Shown here piece after piece: positions 8,279-15,666 of a stretch of DNA of 64,000 nucleotides. How positions within the stretch are numbered: position 1 is the stretch's first letter; each line of letters starts with the position of its first letter. Source of the stretch: Corynebacterium genitalium ATCC 33030 (lineage in GTDB: Bacteria; Actinomycetota; Actinomycetes; Mycobacteriales; Mycobacteriaceae). The DNA lies in contig NZ_CM000961.1 of NCBI RefSeq assembly GCF_000143825.1, positions 744,001 to 808,000 of the forward strand, given 5' to 3'. The position numbers and the translations under genes are program-made. The notes under the pieces are model-generated. The model made no database searches and was not told the DNA's origin. It was given only the letters and a program-made list of their open reading frames with translations.

Positions 8279-8512
8279 ATGATCGCAATCAAGAACATTT
8301 CCCAGGACCTGCACGCCCGCTTCGGCGGTGCCGTCGACGCCGACGTCATCGACGCAGTCTTCGCAATGGCACTGGCTGAGCACATGGACCGTGCAACGGT
8401 GACCAAGTGGATCCCGGTTCGCGCAGAGCGCGCCGCTATCGCGGAGCTCACCAAAATCGCTGACGGCACCCTCGACGCCGCTATGTACGCGGACGCCGCG
8501 CTTGCTGCATAA
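8279..8512 (+). CDS. Small three-helix-bundle protein (dimerization-domain type)
   Basis: 77-residue soluble, mostly helical protein. Its pattern (LHARFGGAVDADVIDAVF, then WIPVRAERAAIAELTKI) resembles the N-terminal three-helix dimerization domain found in actinobacterial arsenate reductase or phosphatase-like proteins, but here it stands alone with no catalytic part. The start is certain: AAAGGAGGA sits seven bases before the ATG, one of the best ribosome-binding sites in the window. A strong hairpin terminator follows directly at 8541. Expression is therefore likely high. The function is unknown. Confidence 0.75.
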   Translation: MIAIKNISQDLHARFGGAVDADVIDAVFAMALAEHMDRATVTKWIPVRAERAAIAELTKIADGTLDAAMYADAALAA

Positions 8513-8540
8513 CCCCCCTCTAGCTAACGAAGAGTTGGCA

Positions 8541-8572
8541 CCGAATAGCCCCGCTTCGGCGGGGCTATTCGG
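8541..8572 (+). terminator. Hairpin terminator after the three-helix protein gene
   Basis: A perfect 14-bp stem (CCGAATAGCCCCGC with its complement) closed by a TTCG tetraloop begins 28 bases after the stop codon. The T-run that follows is weak (CATTTCTA). Confidence 0.8.
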
Positions 8573-9069
8573 CATTTCTAGGCGGGGGTCGGCTCCACCT
8601 CCTGGAAGGTGTCTTGCCAGTTTTGGGTGGACCGCACTGGGTGGGGGGCGTTCCTGGCCCCTACGCGGCCCCCGCTGGATCCTCATGACCAGTCTGCGCT
8701 GCGAACTCCCTTGGGTTTTGCGGGGTCCGGTGACGCCAAGTGGGGCCAGAATACTGCTCGCTGCTTTCCGGAATACTGCTCAAGTAAACATGCAGGTCAA
8801 AAACGTGCGGTTTGGTTTATGTGGTCGAGCAGTATTCCGGGGCCTGACGGATTGCACTCCGCATTGCGGAGTCCCTGGGGTTTTGCGGAGGAAGTCCACG
8901 CTGCAGCGCCCCTGGGGTTCTTGGAACCGGCTATGCGCGAAGCTCACCTCAAGCTGAGATTCCTTACGGAATCCCCCAGCCAACCGCGCGCCAAGGGAGG
9001 AGTCGACCGGGCAGAACTATTACGCTGGTGTCGATAGGCCGACTAGTGAACTAGACGAAAGCGAGTCCC
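8573..9069. other. Gene-free 497 bases with a mosaic of short repeats
   Basis: No convincing gene is seen between the terminator at 8541-8572 and glfT2. The open frames here have no ribosome-binding site and no family resemblance. The stretch contains repeat A copy 1 (8747-8840). It also holds three variants of a second unit, the clearest at 8854-8890 (CACTCCGCATTGCGGAGTCC then TGGGGTTTTGCGG), with weaker ones near 8696-8733 and 8902-8925. The same second unit recurs at 43547-43582. Confidence 0.65.
8747..8840 (+). repeat. Intergenic repeat A, copy 1
   Basis: This holds AGAATACTGCTC (8748-8759), GGAATACTGCTC (8770-8781) and the inverted GAGCAGTATTCC (8827-8838). The two direct arms start 22 bases apart. 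The second arm and the inverted arm are separated by 45 bases and could pair as a 12-14 bp stem. The spacer contains CATGCAGGTCAAAAACGTG. The same geometry is found at 43419-43509 (opposite strand) and 50844-50934. Confidence 0.85.
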
Positions 9070-11031
9070 GTGGAAAACCCCGAGGATAAATCCGTCAAAG
9101 CTGTGGATGTGCTGCAGCGCATCCTGTTGCCGCGGAAGGGTGAGCCGCATGATGTGCGGATGCTCTACCTGATTGAGTCGGATCACAACACGCAGCGTGT
9201 GAGCTGGCCGGATCGCAGCAGGGTCGCTGTGCCGGAGGGGGCGGAGGTCTCGTTCCAGACGTACTTCAATGCGTTCCCGGCGAGTTACTGGCGCCGCTGG
9301 TCGCAGCTCAGCGAGGTCGTCCTGGCCATGGATGTGGAAGGCGCGGCGACGATTTCCGTGTACCGCTCCAAGCACGATGGCACGCGCATTTCGGTGGTGA
9401 ATGTTGAGGCGCAGGACGAGCGCGTTGAGATCCCGCTGAAGCTCGCCAACTTTGAAGATGGCGGATGGTTGTGGTTTGACGTGAATGCGGAGTCGGAGGC
9501 GTCGATAAGCAACGCGGGTTGGTGCGCGCCTTGCGAACCGCAGGAGCAGACGCTTCCCGACGGCACCACCATCGCCCCGTCCGAGAAGAAGGTGGCGGTG
9601 GGCATCCCGACGTTCAACCGCCCCCGCGACGCCGTCAATGCACTGCACGCGCTCGCGGAGGATCCGCTGGTGCTCGGTGCGATCACGGATGTGCTCATGC
9701 CGGACCAGGGCAACCAGCACCCGGCGGATGAGCCGGACTTCGCCCAAGCGGAACAGAACCTGCAGGGCCGGTTGAAGATCTTCCCGCAGGGCAACCTTGG
9801 TGGGTCGGGCGGCTACTCGCGCATTATGTATGAGGCGCTCAACCAGACTGACGCGCCGTTCATCCTGTACATGGACGACGACATTGCGATTGAGCCGGAC
9901 TCGATCCTGCGCGCGGTGCAGGCGGCGCGGTACGCGAAGAGCCCGATTCTCGTCGGTGGTCAGATGCTCAACCTGCAGGACCGCAGTCAGCTGCGCACCT
10001 CCGGCGAGCGCGTCAACCGCGCGGACTTCATGTGGGGTGCGGCGGAGCACGCGGTGTACGACCACGACTTTGCGAAGTACCCGCTGGGGTACGTCGGCAC
10101 GGAGGAAGAGGACCTCGACCCGAGGAAGACGACGTCACGGCCGCTGCACAGGCGTATCGACGTCGAGTTCAACGGCTGGTGGATGTGCCTGTTCCCCCGC
10201 GTAGTGGCTGAGCAGATGGGCTTGCCGCTGCCGCTGTTCATCAAGTGGGATGACACGGAGTACTCGCTGCGCGCTGGCCGCGCAGGCTTTCCCACGGTCA
10301 CCTGGCCCGGCGCCGCCATCTGGCACATGGCGTGGGCTGACAAGGATGACGCGATCGACTGGCAGGCGTACTTCCACCTGCGCAACCGCCTGATCGTCGC
10401 CGCGTTGTACCACGAGGGTGAGCCGGATGGGGTGCTCAAGTCCATGGCGAAGTCCACGTTCAAGCACTACATGTGCATGGAGTACTCGACCATTGCGATC
10501 CAGAACGAGGCGATGAAGGACTTCCTCAAGGGCCCGGACCAGCTCTTCGAGATTCTCGAGTCCTCGCTGCCGCGCATCCAGTCGATCCGCAAGGACTACT
10601 CTGACGCGCAGGTCATTGAGTCCGCATCGGATCTGCCGGGGCCGACGGGTGCGCCGGGTGTGCCGACGAACAAGATCGGCGGCCGCCTGGCCAAGGTGAA
10701 GAAGATTCCGTGGGCGGTCAAGAGCCTGCTGCACATGCGCAAGCCGGAGGATCGCGCGCATTGGGAAGCCCCGCAGCTCAACCTCACGGCCGAGGAGGCC
10801 CGCTGGTACACGCTGTCCCGCGTGGACTCGGCCACTGTGTCTACCGCGGGTGGCACTGGTGTGGCCTTCCGCAAGCGCGATAAGAAGCTCGCGGACGATC
10901 TCGTTGACCAGCAACGCGAGCTCCGTGAGGAGATTGATGAGCGTTGGCCGGAGCTGACCCGCGCCTACCGCGCGGCGAAACCTGACCTGACCAGCCACGA
11001 GAACTGGAAGAAGATCTTCGATGAGCAATAA
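9070..11031 (+). CDS. glfT2: Bifunctional galactofuranosyltransferase GlfT2
   Basis: 653-residue cytoplasmic or membrane-associated GT2-type enzyme that polymerises the galactan of arabinogalactan from UDP-galactofuranose with alternating beta-1,5 and beta-1,6 links. The N-terminal beta-sandwich segment holds the family signature TYFNAFPASYWRRW (residues ~67-80). The GT-A core carries the metal-binding MDDDIAIE (~268-275), and FIKWDDTEYSLRAG supplies the catalytic-site WDD. GTG is chosen as the start, matching the family's length. It overlaps the PAP2 gene by 11 bases and heads the cell-wall operon. Only a remnant of its usual partner glf is nearby (3222-3394). Confidence 0.95.
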   Translation: MENPEDKSVKAVDVLQRILLPRKGEPHDVRMLYLIESDHNTQRVSWPDRSRVAVPEGAEVSFQTYFNAFPASYWRRWSQLSEVVLAMDVEGAATISVYRSKHDGTRISVVNVEAQDERVEIPLKLANFEDGGWLWFDVNAESEASISNAGWCAPCEPQEQTLPDGTTIAPSEKKVAVGIPTFNRPRDAVNALHALAEDPLVLGAITDVLMPDQGNQHPADEPDFAQAEQNLQGRLKIFPQGNLGGSGGYSRIMYEALNQTDAPFILYMDDDIAIEPDSILRAVQAARYAKSPILVGGQMLNLQDRSQLRTSGERVNRADFMWGAAEHAVYDHDFAKYPLGYVGTEEEDLDPRKTTSRPLHRRIDVEFNGWWMCLFPRVVAEQMGLPLPLFIKWDDTEYSLRAGRAGFPTVTWPGAAIWHMAWADKDDAIDWQAYFHLRNRLIVAALYHEGEPDGVLKSMAKSTFKHYMCMEYSTIAIQNEAMKDFLKGPDQLFEILESSLPRIQSIRKDYSDAQVIESASDLPGPTGAPGVPTNKIGGRLAKVKKIPWAVKSLLHMRKPEDRAHWEAPQLNLTAEEARWYTLSRVDSATVSTAGGTGVAFRKRDKKLADDLVDQQRELREEIDERWPELTRAYRAAKPDLTSHENWKKIFDEQ

Positions 11032-11545
11032 CTCGTTGAACTCGACGGAAGTAGACATCCTCCGCGAGCTTCAAAACGCGCTTTACGACGCCCCCGGTGT
11101 CCTTCCGGTCGCCCGTGGGTTGAGCTTGTTCGGCGAGCACGCTTTGGGCTGGATGAGCGTCGCGGCCGTCGGTGCCGTGGCGGATCACGAGAAATCCCGC
11201 CAGTGGATCGCGATGGGGGTCGGCGCGTTCACCGCGCACGCGACTTCGGTCATCCTCAAGCGCATCGTGCGCCGCCGACGTCCGCACGATCCGCGGGTCA
11301 AGATCGGTGTGGGTACGCCATCGAAGTTGAGCTTCCCGTCGTCGCATGCGACGTCGACAAGCGCTGCGATGGTGCACTTGGCAGACATCACAGGCTCAAA
11401 CCTTCTGTACGCCGGAATTCCCGTTATGATGGCCTCCCGCATGGTTCTGGGGGTGCATTACCCCACGGACACCCTGGTGGGTGCCTTGCTGGGTACCGGG
11501 GTGGCCCGCGCCGCGATCAACATTGAGAGGAACACCCGTGACTGA
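11021..11545 (+). CDS. PAP2-family phosphatase, probable decaprenylphosphoryl-5-phosphoribose phosphatase
   Basis: 174-residue membrane phosphatase with all three PAP2 motifs: KRIVRRRRP, PSSHA and SRMVLGVHYPTD. Between glfT2 and ubiA it occupies the position of mycobacterial Rv3807c, which is proposed to remove the 5-phosphate from decaprenylphosphoryl-phosphoribose on the way to the arabinose donor DPA. It overlaps glfT2 by 11 bases and the ubiA start by 8, so translation is probably coupled. The enzyme role is inferred from position and family; the fold assignment is firm. Confidence 0.85.
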   Translation: MSNNSLNSTEVDILRELQNALYDAPGVLPVARGLSLFGEHALGWMSVAAVGAVADHEKSRQWIAMGVGAFTAHATSVILKRIVRRRRPHDPRVKIGVGTPSKLSFPSSHATSTSAAMVHLADITGSNLLYAGIPVMMASRMVLGVHYPTDTLVGALLGTGVARAAINIERNTRD

Positions 11546-12521
11546 GCCAGTTGATGAGCCGTTCCTGAAGTCCGAGCCCCACACCGAGGGCGTGGACTAC
11601 AACCGGAAGAAGAATCCGCCGAAGAACCTCCCGGACGCGATGATCAAAGGTCTACGTCCAAAGCAGTGGGTCAAGAACGTCCTGGTCGTGGCGGCGCCGC
11701 TGGCGGCGGGGCTGGACTCTTTCACCTCGCGGACGGCCATCGACATTCTGCTGGCCTTCATCACGTTCTGCTTCGCGGCATCCTCCATCTACTTGGTCAA
11801 CGACGCCCGCGATGTCGAGTCTGACCGCGAGCACCCCACGAAGCGCTACCGCCCGATCGCCTCGGGCATGCTGCCGATCGGCCTCGCGTACGGCATGTCA
11901 GTCGTGCTCATTGCGCTGGCCGTTGGCCTGTCCTTCCTGGCCACCGACGGCATTGCGCTGGCAGCTGTGGTCGGCGTGTACATTGCGCTGCAGCTCGGCT
12001 ACTGCTTCGGATGGAAGCACATCCCGGTGATCGACATCGCGCTGGTGTCCTCCGGATTCATGCTGCGTGCCATGGCCGGAGGTGTGGCTGCTGGCATCGA
12101 CCTGTCGCAGTGGTTCCTGCTGGTCGCCGCCTTCGGTTCGCTGTTCATGGCGTCCGGTAAGCGCTACGCGGAGCTTCTGCTTGCGGAGCAGACGGGAGCC
12201 AAGATCCGCAAGTCTCTGCAGGGCTACACCCAGACGTACCTGCGCTTTGTGTGGACGCTGTCCGCCACTGCGGTGGTCATGTCCTACGCCCTGTGGGGCT
12301 TCACTCTTTCCAACGGTGTCCCGCCGGAGCAGGGCCTGTGGTACCAGATCTCGATGGTGCCGTTCATCATCGCGATCCTGCGCTACGCCGCGGAAGTGGA
12401 CAGCGGCAACGGCGGTGCACCTGATGAGATCGTGCTGGAGGACCGCGTCCTCCAGGCGCTGGGGGTGCTGTGGATCCTGACAATCGCCATGGCGGTCTAT
12501 ATCGTGCCTGCGTTCTCGTAG
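11538..12521 (+). CDS. ubiA: Decaprenyl-phosphate phosphoribosyltransferase (UbiA family)
   Basis: 327-residue integral membrane prenyltransferase that joins decaprenyl phosphate to PRPP, the first committed step to the arabinan donor DPA. The UbiA acidic motif NDARDVESDREHP lies at residues ~75-87, with RYRPIASG following, and about nine membrane segments follow. GTG at 11538 is chosen as the start because GAGAGG precedes it and the sequence after it (VTEPVDEPFLK) begins the conserved protein; a start further upstream would lie well inside the phosphatase gene. It corresponds to Rv3806c. Confidence 0.92.
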   Translation: MTEPVDEPFLKSEPHTEGVDYNRKKNPPKNLPDAMIKGLRPKQWVKNVLVVAAPLAAGLDSFTSRTAIDILLAFITFCFAASSIYLVNDARDVESDREHPTKRYRPIASGMLPIGLAYGMSVVLIALAVGLSFLATDGIALAAVVGVYIALQLGYCFGWKHIPVIDIALVSSGFMLRAMAGGVAAGIDLSQWFLLVAAFGSLFMASGKRYAELLLAEQTGAKIRKSLQGYTQTYLRFVWTLSATAVVMSYALWGFTLSNGVPPEQGLWYQISMVPFIIAILRYAAEVDSGNGGAPDEIVLEDRVLQALGVLWILTIAMAVYIVPAFS

Positions 12522-12548
12522 CCCCACCCGCAGGATAAGATCACTGCC

Positions 12549-14363
12549 ATGCATGATCGCGCCCGCCTCTCCCTGCTCATCTCCGCAGCGATAGCGGGCG
12601 TTTTCGCATTCTGGGGCGGATGGACCCGCCGCTGGATGAGCGACGACGGGCTGATCGTCCTGCGCACAGTCCGCAACATCCTGGCGGGCAACGGACCGGT
12701 GTTCAACGTCGGGGAACGCGTGGAGGCCAACACGTCAACACTGTGGCAGTACCTCATCGCCGCCTTCGGCTGGATCCCTGGCGTGCGGCTCGAAGACGTC
12801 TCGATGTGGTTGGCCCTCATCTTCACCGTGACCGCCGCTGCGAGTGCGACGTGGGCATCGGGCCGATTGTGGGGGCACACAGTGCTGCCGTTCGGCATCA
12901 TTATCTACCTGGCGTTGCCCCCGGCCCGAGACTTTGCCACCTCCGGTTTGGAGTGGGGGTTGTCCCTGGCGTGGATCGGCGTGTGGTGGGCGCTGCTCGT
13001 TGGATGGGCGAAACAGCCTGACACCCGTGTGGTGTACTGGCTGGCCTTCTGGGCAGGACTGTCGTGGTTGGTCAGGCCGGAGCTCGCGCTCTACGGCGGA
13101 TTGACCGGACTGGTGCTGTTGTTCTTCTCCTGGCGGGATTGGCGGCGCATTGGCGGCATTCTCGCGGCAGCCCTTCCGGTGCCCGCTGCGTACCAGATCT
13201 TCCGCATGGGCTATTACGGTCTGCTCACTCCGCATACCGCGGTGGCGAAGTCAGCGTCGGACTCAGCGTGGGGGAGCGGTGCTGCGTACGTGTGGGACAC
13301 GGTGCAGCCATATGCGCTGTGGCTGCCGCTGATCGGTGCGGTGGCGCTCGGCGTGTGGTTCGGCCTGCGGTTGCAGTCGCGCGAGGTCGTCGTAGTCGGG
13401 CTTGTTCTCGTGTGCGGGCTGTTGCACATGCTGTACGTCATGCGCGTCGGCGGCGACTTCATGCACGGGCGCATGGTGTTGTTGCCCCTGTTCGCGTTGC
13501 TGCTGCCCGTCATGGCAGTGCCTGCCACCTTGGTCAGTGGAATCGGGCTGGGTGCCCTGGTGGTTTGGGCGGGCATTGTCGTCTACCGCGGCCATGACCT
13601 CGGCTTCGAAGTTTTCGTGGAGAGCCCGGAAAACCTCGTCGTCGTGGACGAGCGCGAGTTCTGGACGGCCGCAATGATGCGTGAATCCGGTGATCCGCCG
13701 CGGTATGCGGAGGACTTCCTCGTCGCGGACTTGCTCAACGGCTGGCCGGAAGGCCTGGAAGAGTCGCGGCGGCAAAACTCCGGTGCGCTGACCATCATCC
13801 GCTTCGACGACAACTCCCGCCACTACACGTGGGTGCCGCGCGCCCGCACGACAGCGGACACTGACCTGCAGGACATCCCGACCACGGCGTACCTGATCAA
13901 CCTGGGCATGATATCGGCGAATGCCCCGCTCGACGTGCGTGTGCTCGACTCGGTCGGCCTGGCCACCCCGCTGGGCGCCCGCCAGCCGCGCGACCCGGAC
14001 GGACGCATCGGACATGACAAGAACCTGCCTCTTCACTGGCAGCTGGCGGATTCGGCTGTGGGGGAAGAAGGGATGCCGGATTACGTCGATAAGCAAACGG
14101 TGATGCAGGCACGAGCTGCGCTGCGGACGCCTGAGCTCAATGAACTCTTGGCGACGTCGCGTGAACCGATGAGTCCAAAGCGTTTTTTGAAGAATATGGC
14201 GTATTCTTTAAGAAACGGACGCACTCTGGAAGTGAGCGATGACCCGAAGGTGTACCTGGATCAGGAAACTCTGGACCGCATCGCCGCAGGTGAGGACGTG
14301 GGTTTGCAGGGGCCGCGGATCTTCTGGCCAACGGCACGGCTGGAACAGAAAGTAACCGGTTGA
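12549..14363 (+). CDS. aftB: Terminal beta-1,2-arabinofuranosyltransferase AftB
   Basis: 604-residue GT-C membrane glycosyltransferase. The first loop has WTRRWMSDDGLIVLRTVRNI, with the paired aspartates used by DPA-dependent enzymes. About ten membrane segments fill residues 1-350, and a soluble periplasmic domain (~350-604) follows. AftB caps arabinan with the beta-1,2 arabinose that later carries mycolates. It sits 27 bases after ubiA in the order known for Rv3805c. The neighbours on both sides are arabinogalactan genes, which supports the name. Confidence 0.9.
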   Translation: MHDRARLSLLISAAIAGVFAFWGGWTRRWMSDDGLIVLRTVRNILAGNGPVFNVGERVEANTSTLWQYLIAAFGWIPGVRLEDVSMWLALIFTVTAAASATWASGRLWGHTVLPFGIIIYLALPPARDFATSGLEWGLSLAWIGVWWALLVGWAKQPDTRVVYWLAFWAGLSWLVRPELALYGGLTGLVLLFFSWRDWRRIGGILAAALPVPAAYQIFRMGYYGLLTPHTAVAKSASDSAWGSGAAYVWDTVQPYALWLPLIGAVALGVWFGLRLQSREVVVVGLVLVCGLLHMLYVMRVGGDFMHGRMVLLPLFALLLPVMAVPATLVSGIGLGALVVWAGIVVYRGHDLGFEVFVESPENLVVVDEREFWTAAMMRESGDPPRYAEDFLVADLLNGWPEGLEESRRQNSGALTIIRFDDNSRHYTWVPRARTTADTDLQDIPTTAYLINLGMISANAPLDVRVLDSVGLATPLGARQPRDPDGRIGHDKNLPLHWQLADSAVGEEGMPDYVDKQTVMQARAALRTPELNELLATSREPMSPKRFLKNMAYSLRNGRTLEVSDDPKVYLDQETLDRIAAGEDVGLQGPRIFWPTARLEQKVTG

Positions 14364-14434
14364 TAACATATCGATCACGATGAACGATGAACTCAATTGA
14401 GTCATCCTGATTTTTTCTAGTGATTGGTGAACCG

Positions 14435-15442
14435 ATGAACGCGACTCTTTCCGTGCGCCGCGCTGTGGTGGCGCTTGTCACGGCATTCGCTGCCGCGATG
14501 ATGCTGCTCGTTGCCACCCCCGAGGCTGACGCGAACCCGCGCGGTTGGCTGCGCCCCGACGCAACCGGCCACTGCACGTGGGACCCGGTGAAGTACTGGG
14601 TGCAGCGCTGCGACGTGTACTCCCCGGCCATGGGCCGTAACATCCCGGTGCAGATCCGCCCGGCTGCCCGCGGCGGCAACGCTGGCCTGTACCTGCTCGA
14701 CGGCCTGCGCGCCACCGAGCAGACGAACGCTTGGGTGCACGACGTCAACGCTGCGGCCGTCTACGAGAACGCCAACATCACCCTGGTCATGCCGATCGGC
14801 GGCGAAGGCTCCTTCTACGCTGACTGGCAGCACGACCCGAAGTACGGGGGCGGCAAGCCCTACAAGTGGGAGACCTTCCTGACCCGTGAGCTGCCGGGCT
14901 ACCTGCAGCGCCACTTCGGTGTCTCCCCGACGAACAACTCCGTCATCGGCCTGTCCATGGGTGGCACCGCGGCGATGAACCTTGCGGCGAAGAACCCGCA
15001 GCAGTTCCGCCAGGTCCTGTCCTTCTCCGGCTACCTGACCACGACGCTGCCGGGCATGCAGACCATGCTGCGTGTGGCGCTGCTCGACGCTGGCGGGTAC
15101 AACCTCAACGCTATGCACGGCTCCATGGTCAACCCGGAGCGCTTCGCCAACGACCCGTTCTTGAACATGAACGGTCTGCGCGGCAAGGACATCTACATCT
15201 CCGCCGGACCGGGCATCCCGGGACCGCAGGACGCGAAGTACCCGAATGACCAGAAGCTGGCGGGTGCCGGCCTGGAGTTCGGTGCGATGGTGACCACCCG
15301 CGTGTGGGAAGCGAAGGCTCGAGCCGAGGGCCTGAACGTCACCTCGGATTACCCGCCGAACGGTCTGCACAACTGGGACCAGTTCGGTAGCCAGCTGTAC
15401 AAGACCAAGGGCCGTGTGCTGAACCACATGAACGCCTGGTAA
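14435..15442 (+). CDS. Secreted mycolyltransferase (antigen 85 / Cmt type), short form
   Basis: 335-residue secreted alpha/beta hydrolase that transfers mycolic acid from trehalose monomycolate to arabinogalactan or to a second trehalose. A signal peptide covers residues ~1-33 (cleavage after PEADA). The nucleophile serine is in GLSMGGTAAMN (~170) and the catalytic histidine in NGLHNWD. It lacks the LGFP repeats of the next gene. ATG at 14435 is preferred because the signal peptide is then of normal length; a GTG 15 bases upstream is possible. A strong terminator follows, so it is separated from the next mycolyltransferase gene. Confidence 0.92.
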   Translation: MNATLSVRRAVVALVTAFAAAMMLLVATPEADANPRGWLRPDATGHCTWDPVKYWVQRCDVYSPAMGRNIPVQIRPAARGGNAGLYLLDGLRATEQTNAWVHDVNAAAVYENANITLVMPIGGEGSFYADWQHDPKYGGGKPYKWETFLTRELPGYLQRHFGVSPTNNSVIGLSMGGTAAMNLAAKNPQQFRQVLSFSGYLTTTLPGMQTMLRVALLDAGGYNLNAMHGSMVNPERFANDPFLNMNGLRGKDIYISAGPGIPGPQDAKYPNDQKLAGAGLEFGAMVTTRVWEAKARAEGLNVTSDYPPNGLHNWDQFGSQLYKTKGRVLNHMNAW

Positions 15443-15463
15443 TCACGGCACCGGCACAACATG

Positions 15464-15495
15464 GCCCCTGGGAAAATCCTCGCCCAGGGGCTTTG
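15464..15495 (+). terminator. Hairpin terminator after the short mycolyltransferase gene
   Basis: GCCCCTGGG at 15464-15472 pairs perfectly with CCCAGGGGC at 15483-15491 around a 10-base loop. A T-rich tail (TTTGTTG) follows. Confidence 0.85.
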
Positions 15496-15510
15496 TTGTA
15501 GCATCACGAT

Positions 15511-15543
15511 TAGGTCGTGGACACTCGGCGTGTCACTGACCTA
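15511..15543. promoter_or_regulatory. Dyad-symmetric element upstream of the LGFP mycolyltransferase gene
   Basis: TAGGTC at 15511 and GACCTA ending at 15543 form outer arms, and GGACAC and GTGTC form inner arms around a five-base centre. A 3x3 mismatch separates the two arm pairs. It lies ~125 bases before the start codon of the gene at 15667 and after the previous terminator, where an operator is expected. No known consensus was recognised. Confidence 0.4.
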
Positions 15544-15666
15544 AAGTCTCAAGTTAAACTTAAACTTTGCCACAGAAACCGAGGCCCGGCCTGGGAGAGG
15601 GGAAACTCCTGGGGTGGTGAGCTGAACCGGTCTTTTCGTCATCCGAGATTTTAAGGGTTCAACCAC

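Noticed and set aside
8609..9037. 142-codon open frame before glfT2
   Set aside because: It runs through repeat A and the B units, has no ribosome-binding site, and its composition changes with the repeats. It is not a gene.
15443..15666. Small gene between the two mycolyltransferase genes
   Set aside because: The stretch holds a terminator, a dyad and a promoter-like region. No frame has a start signal.
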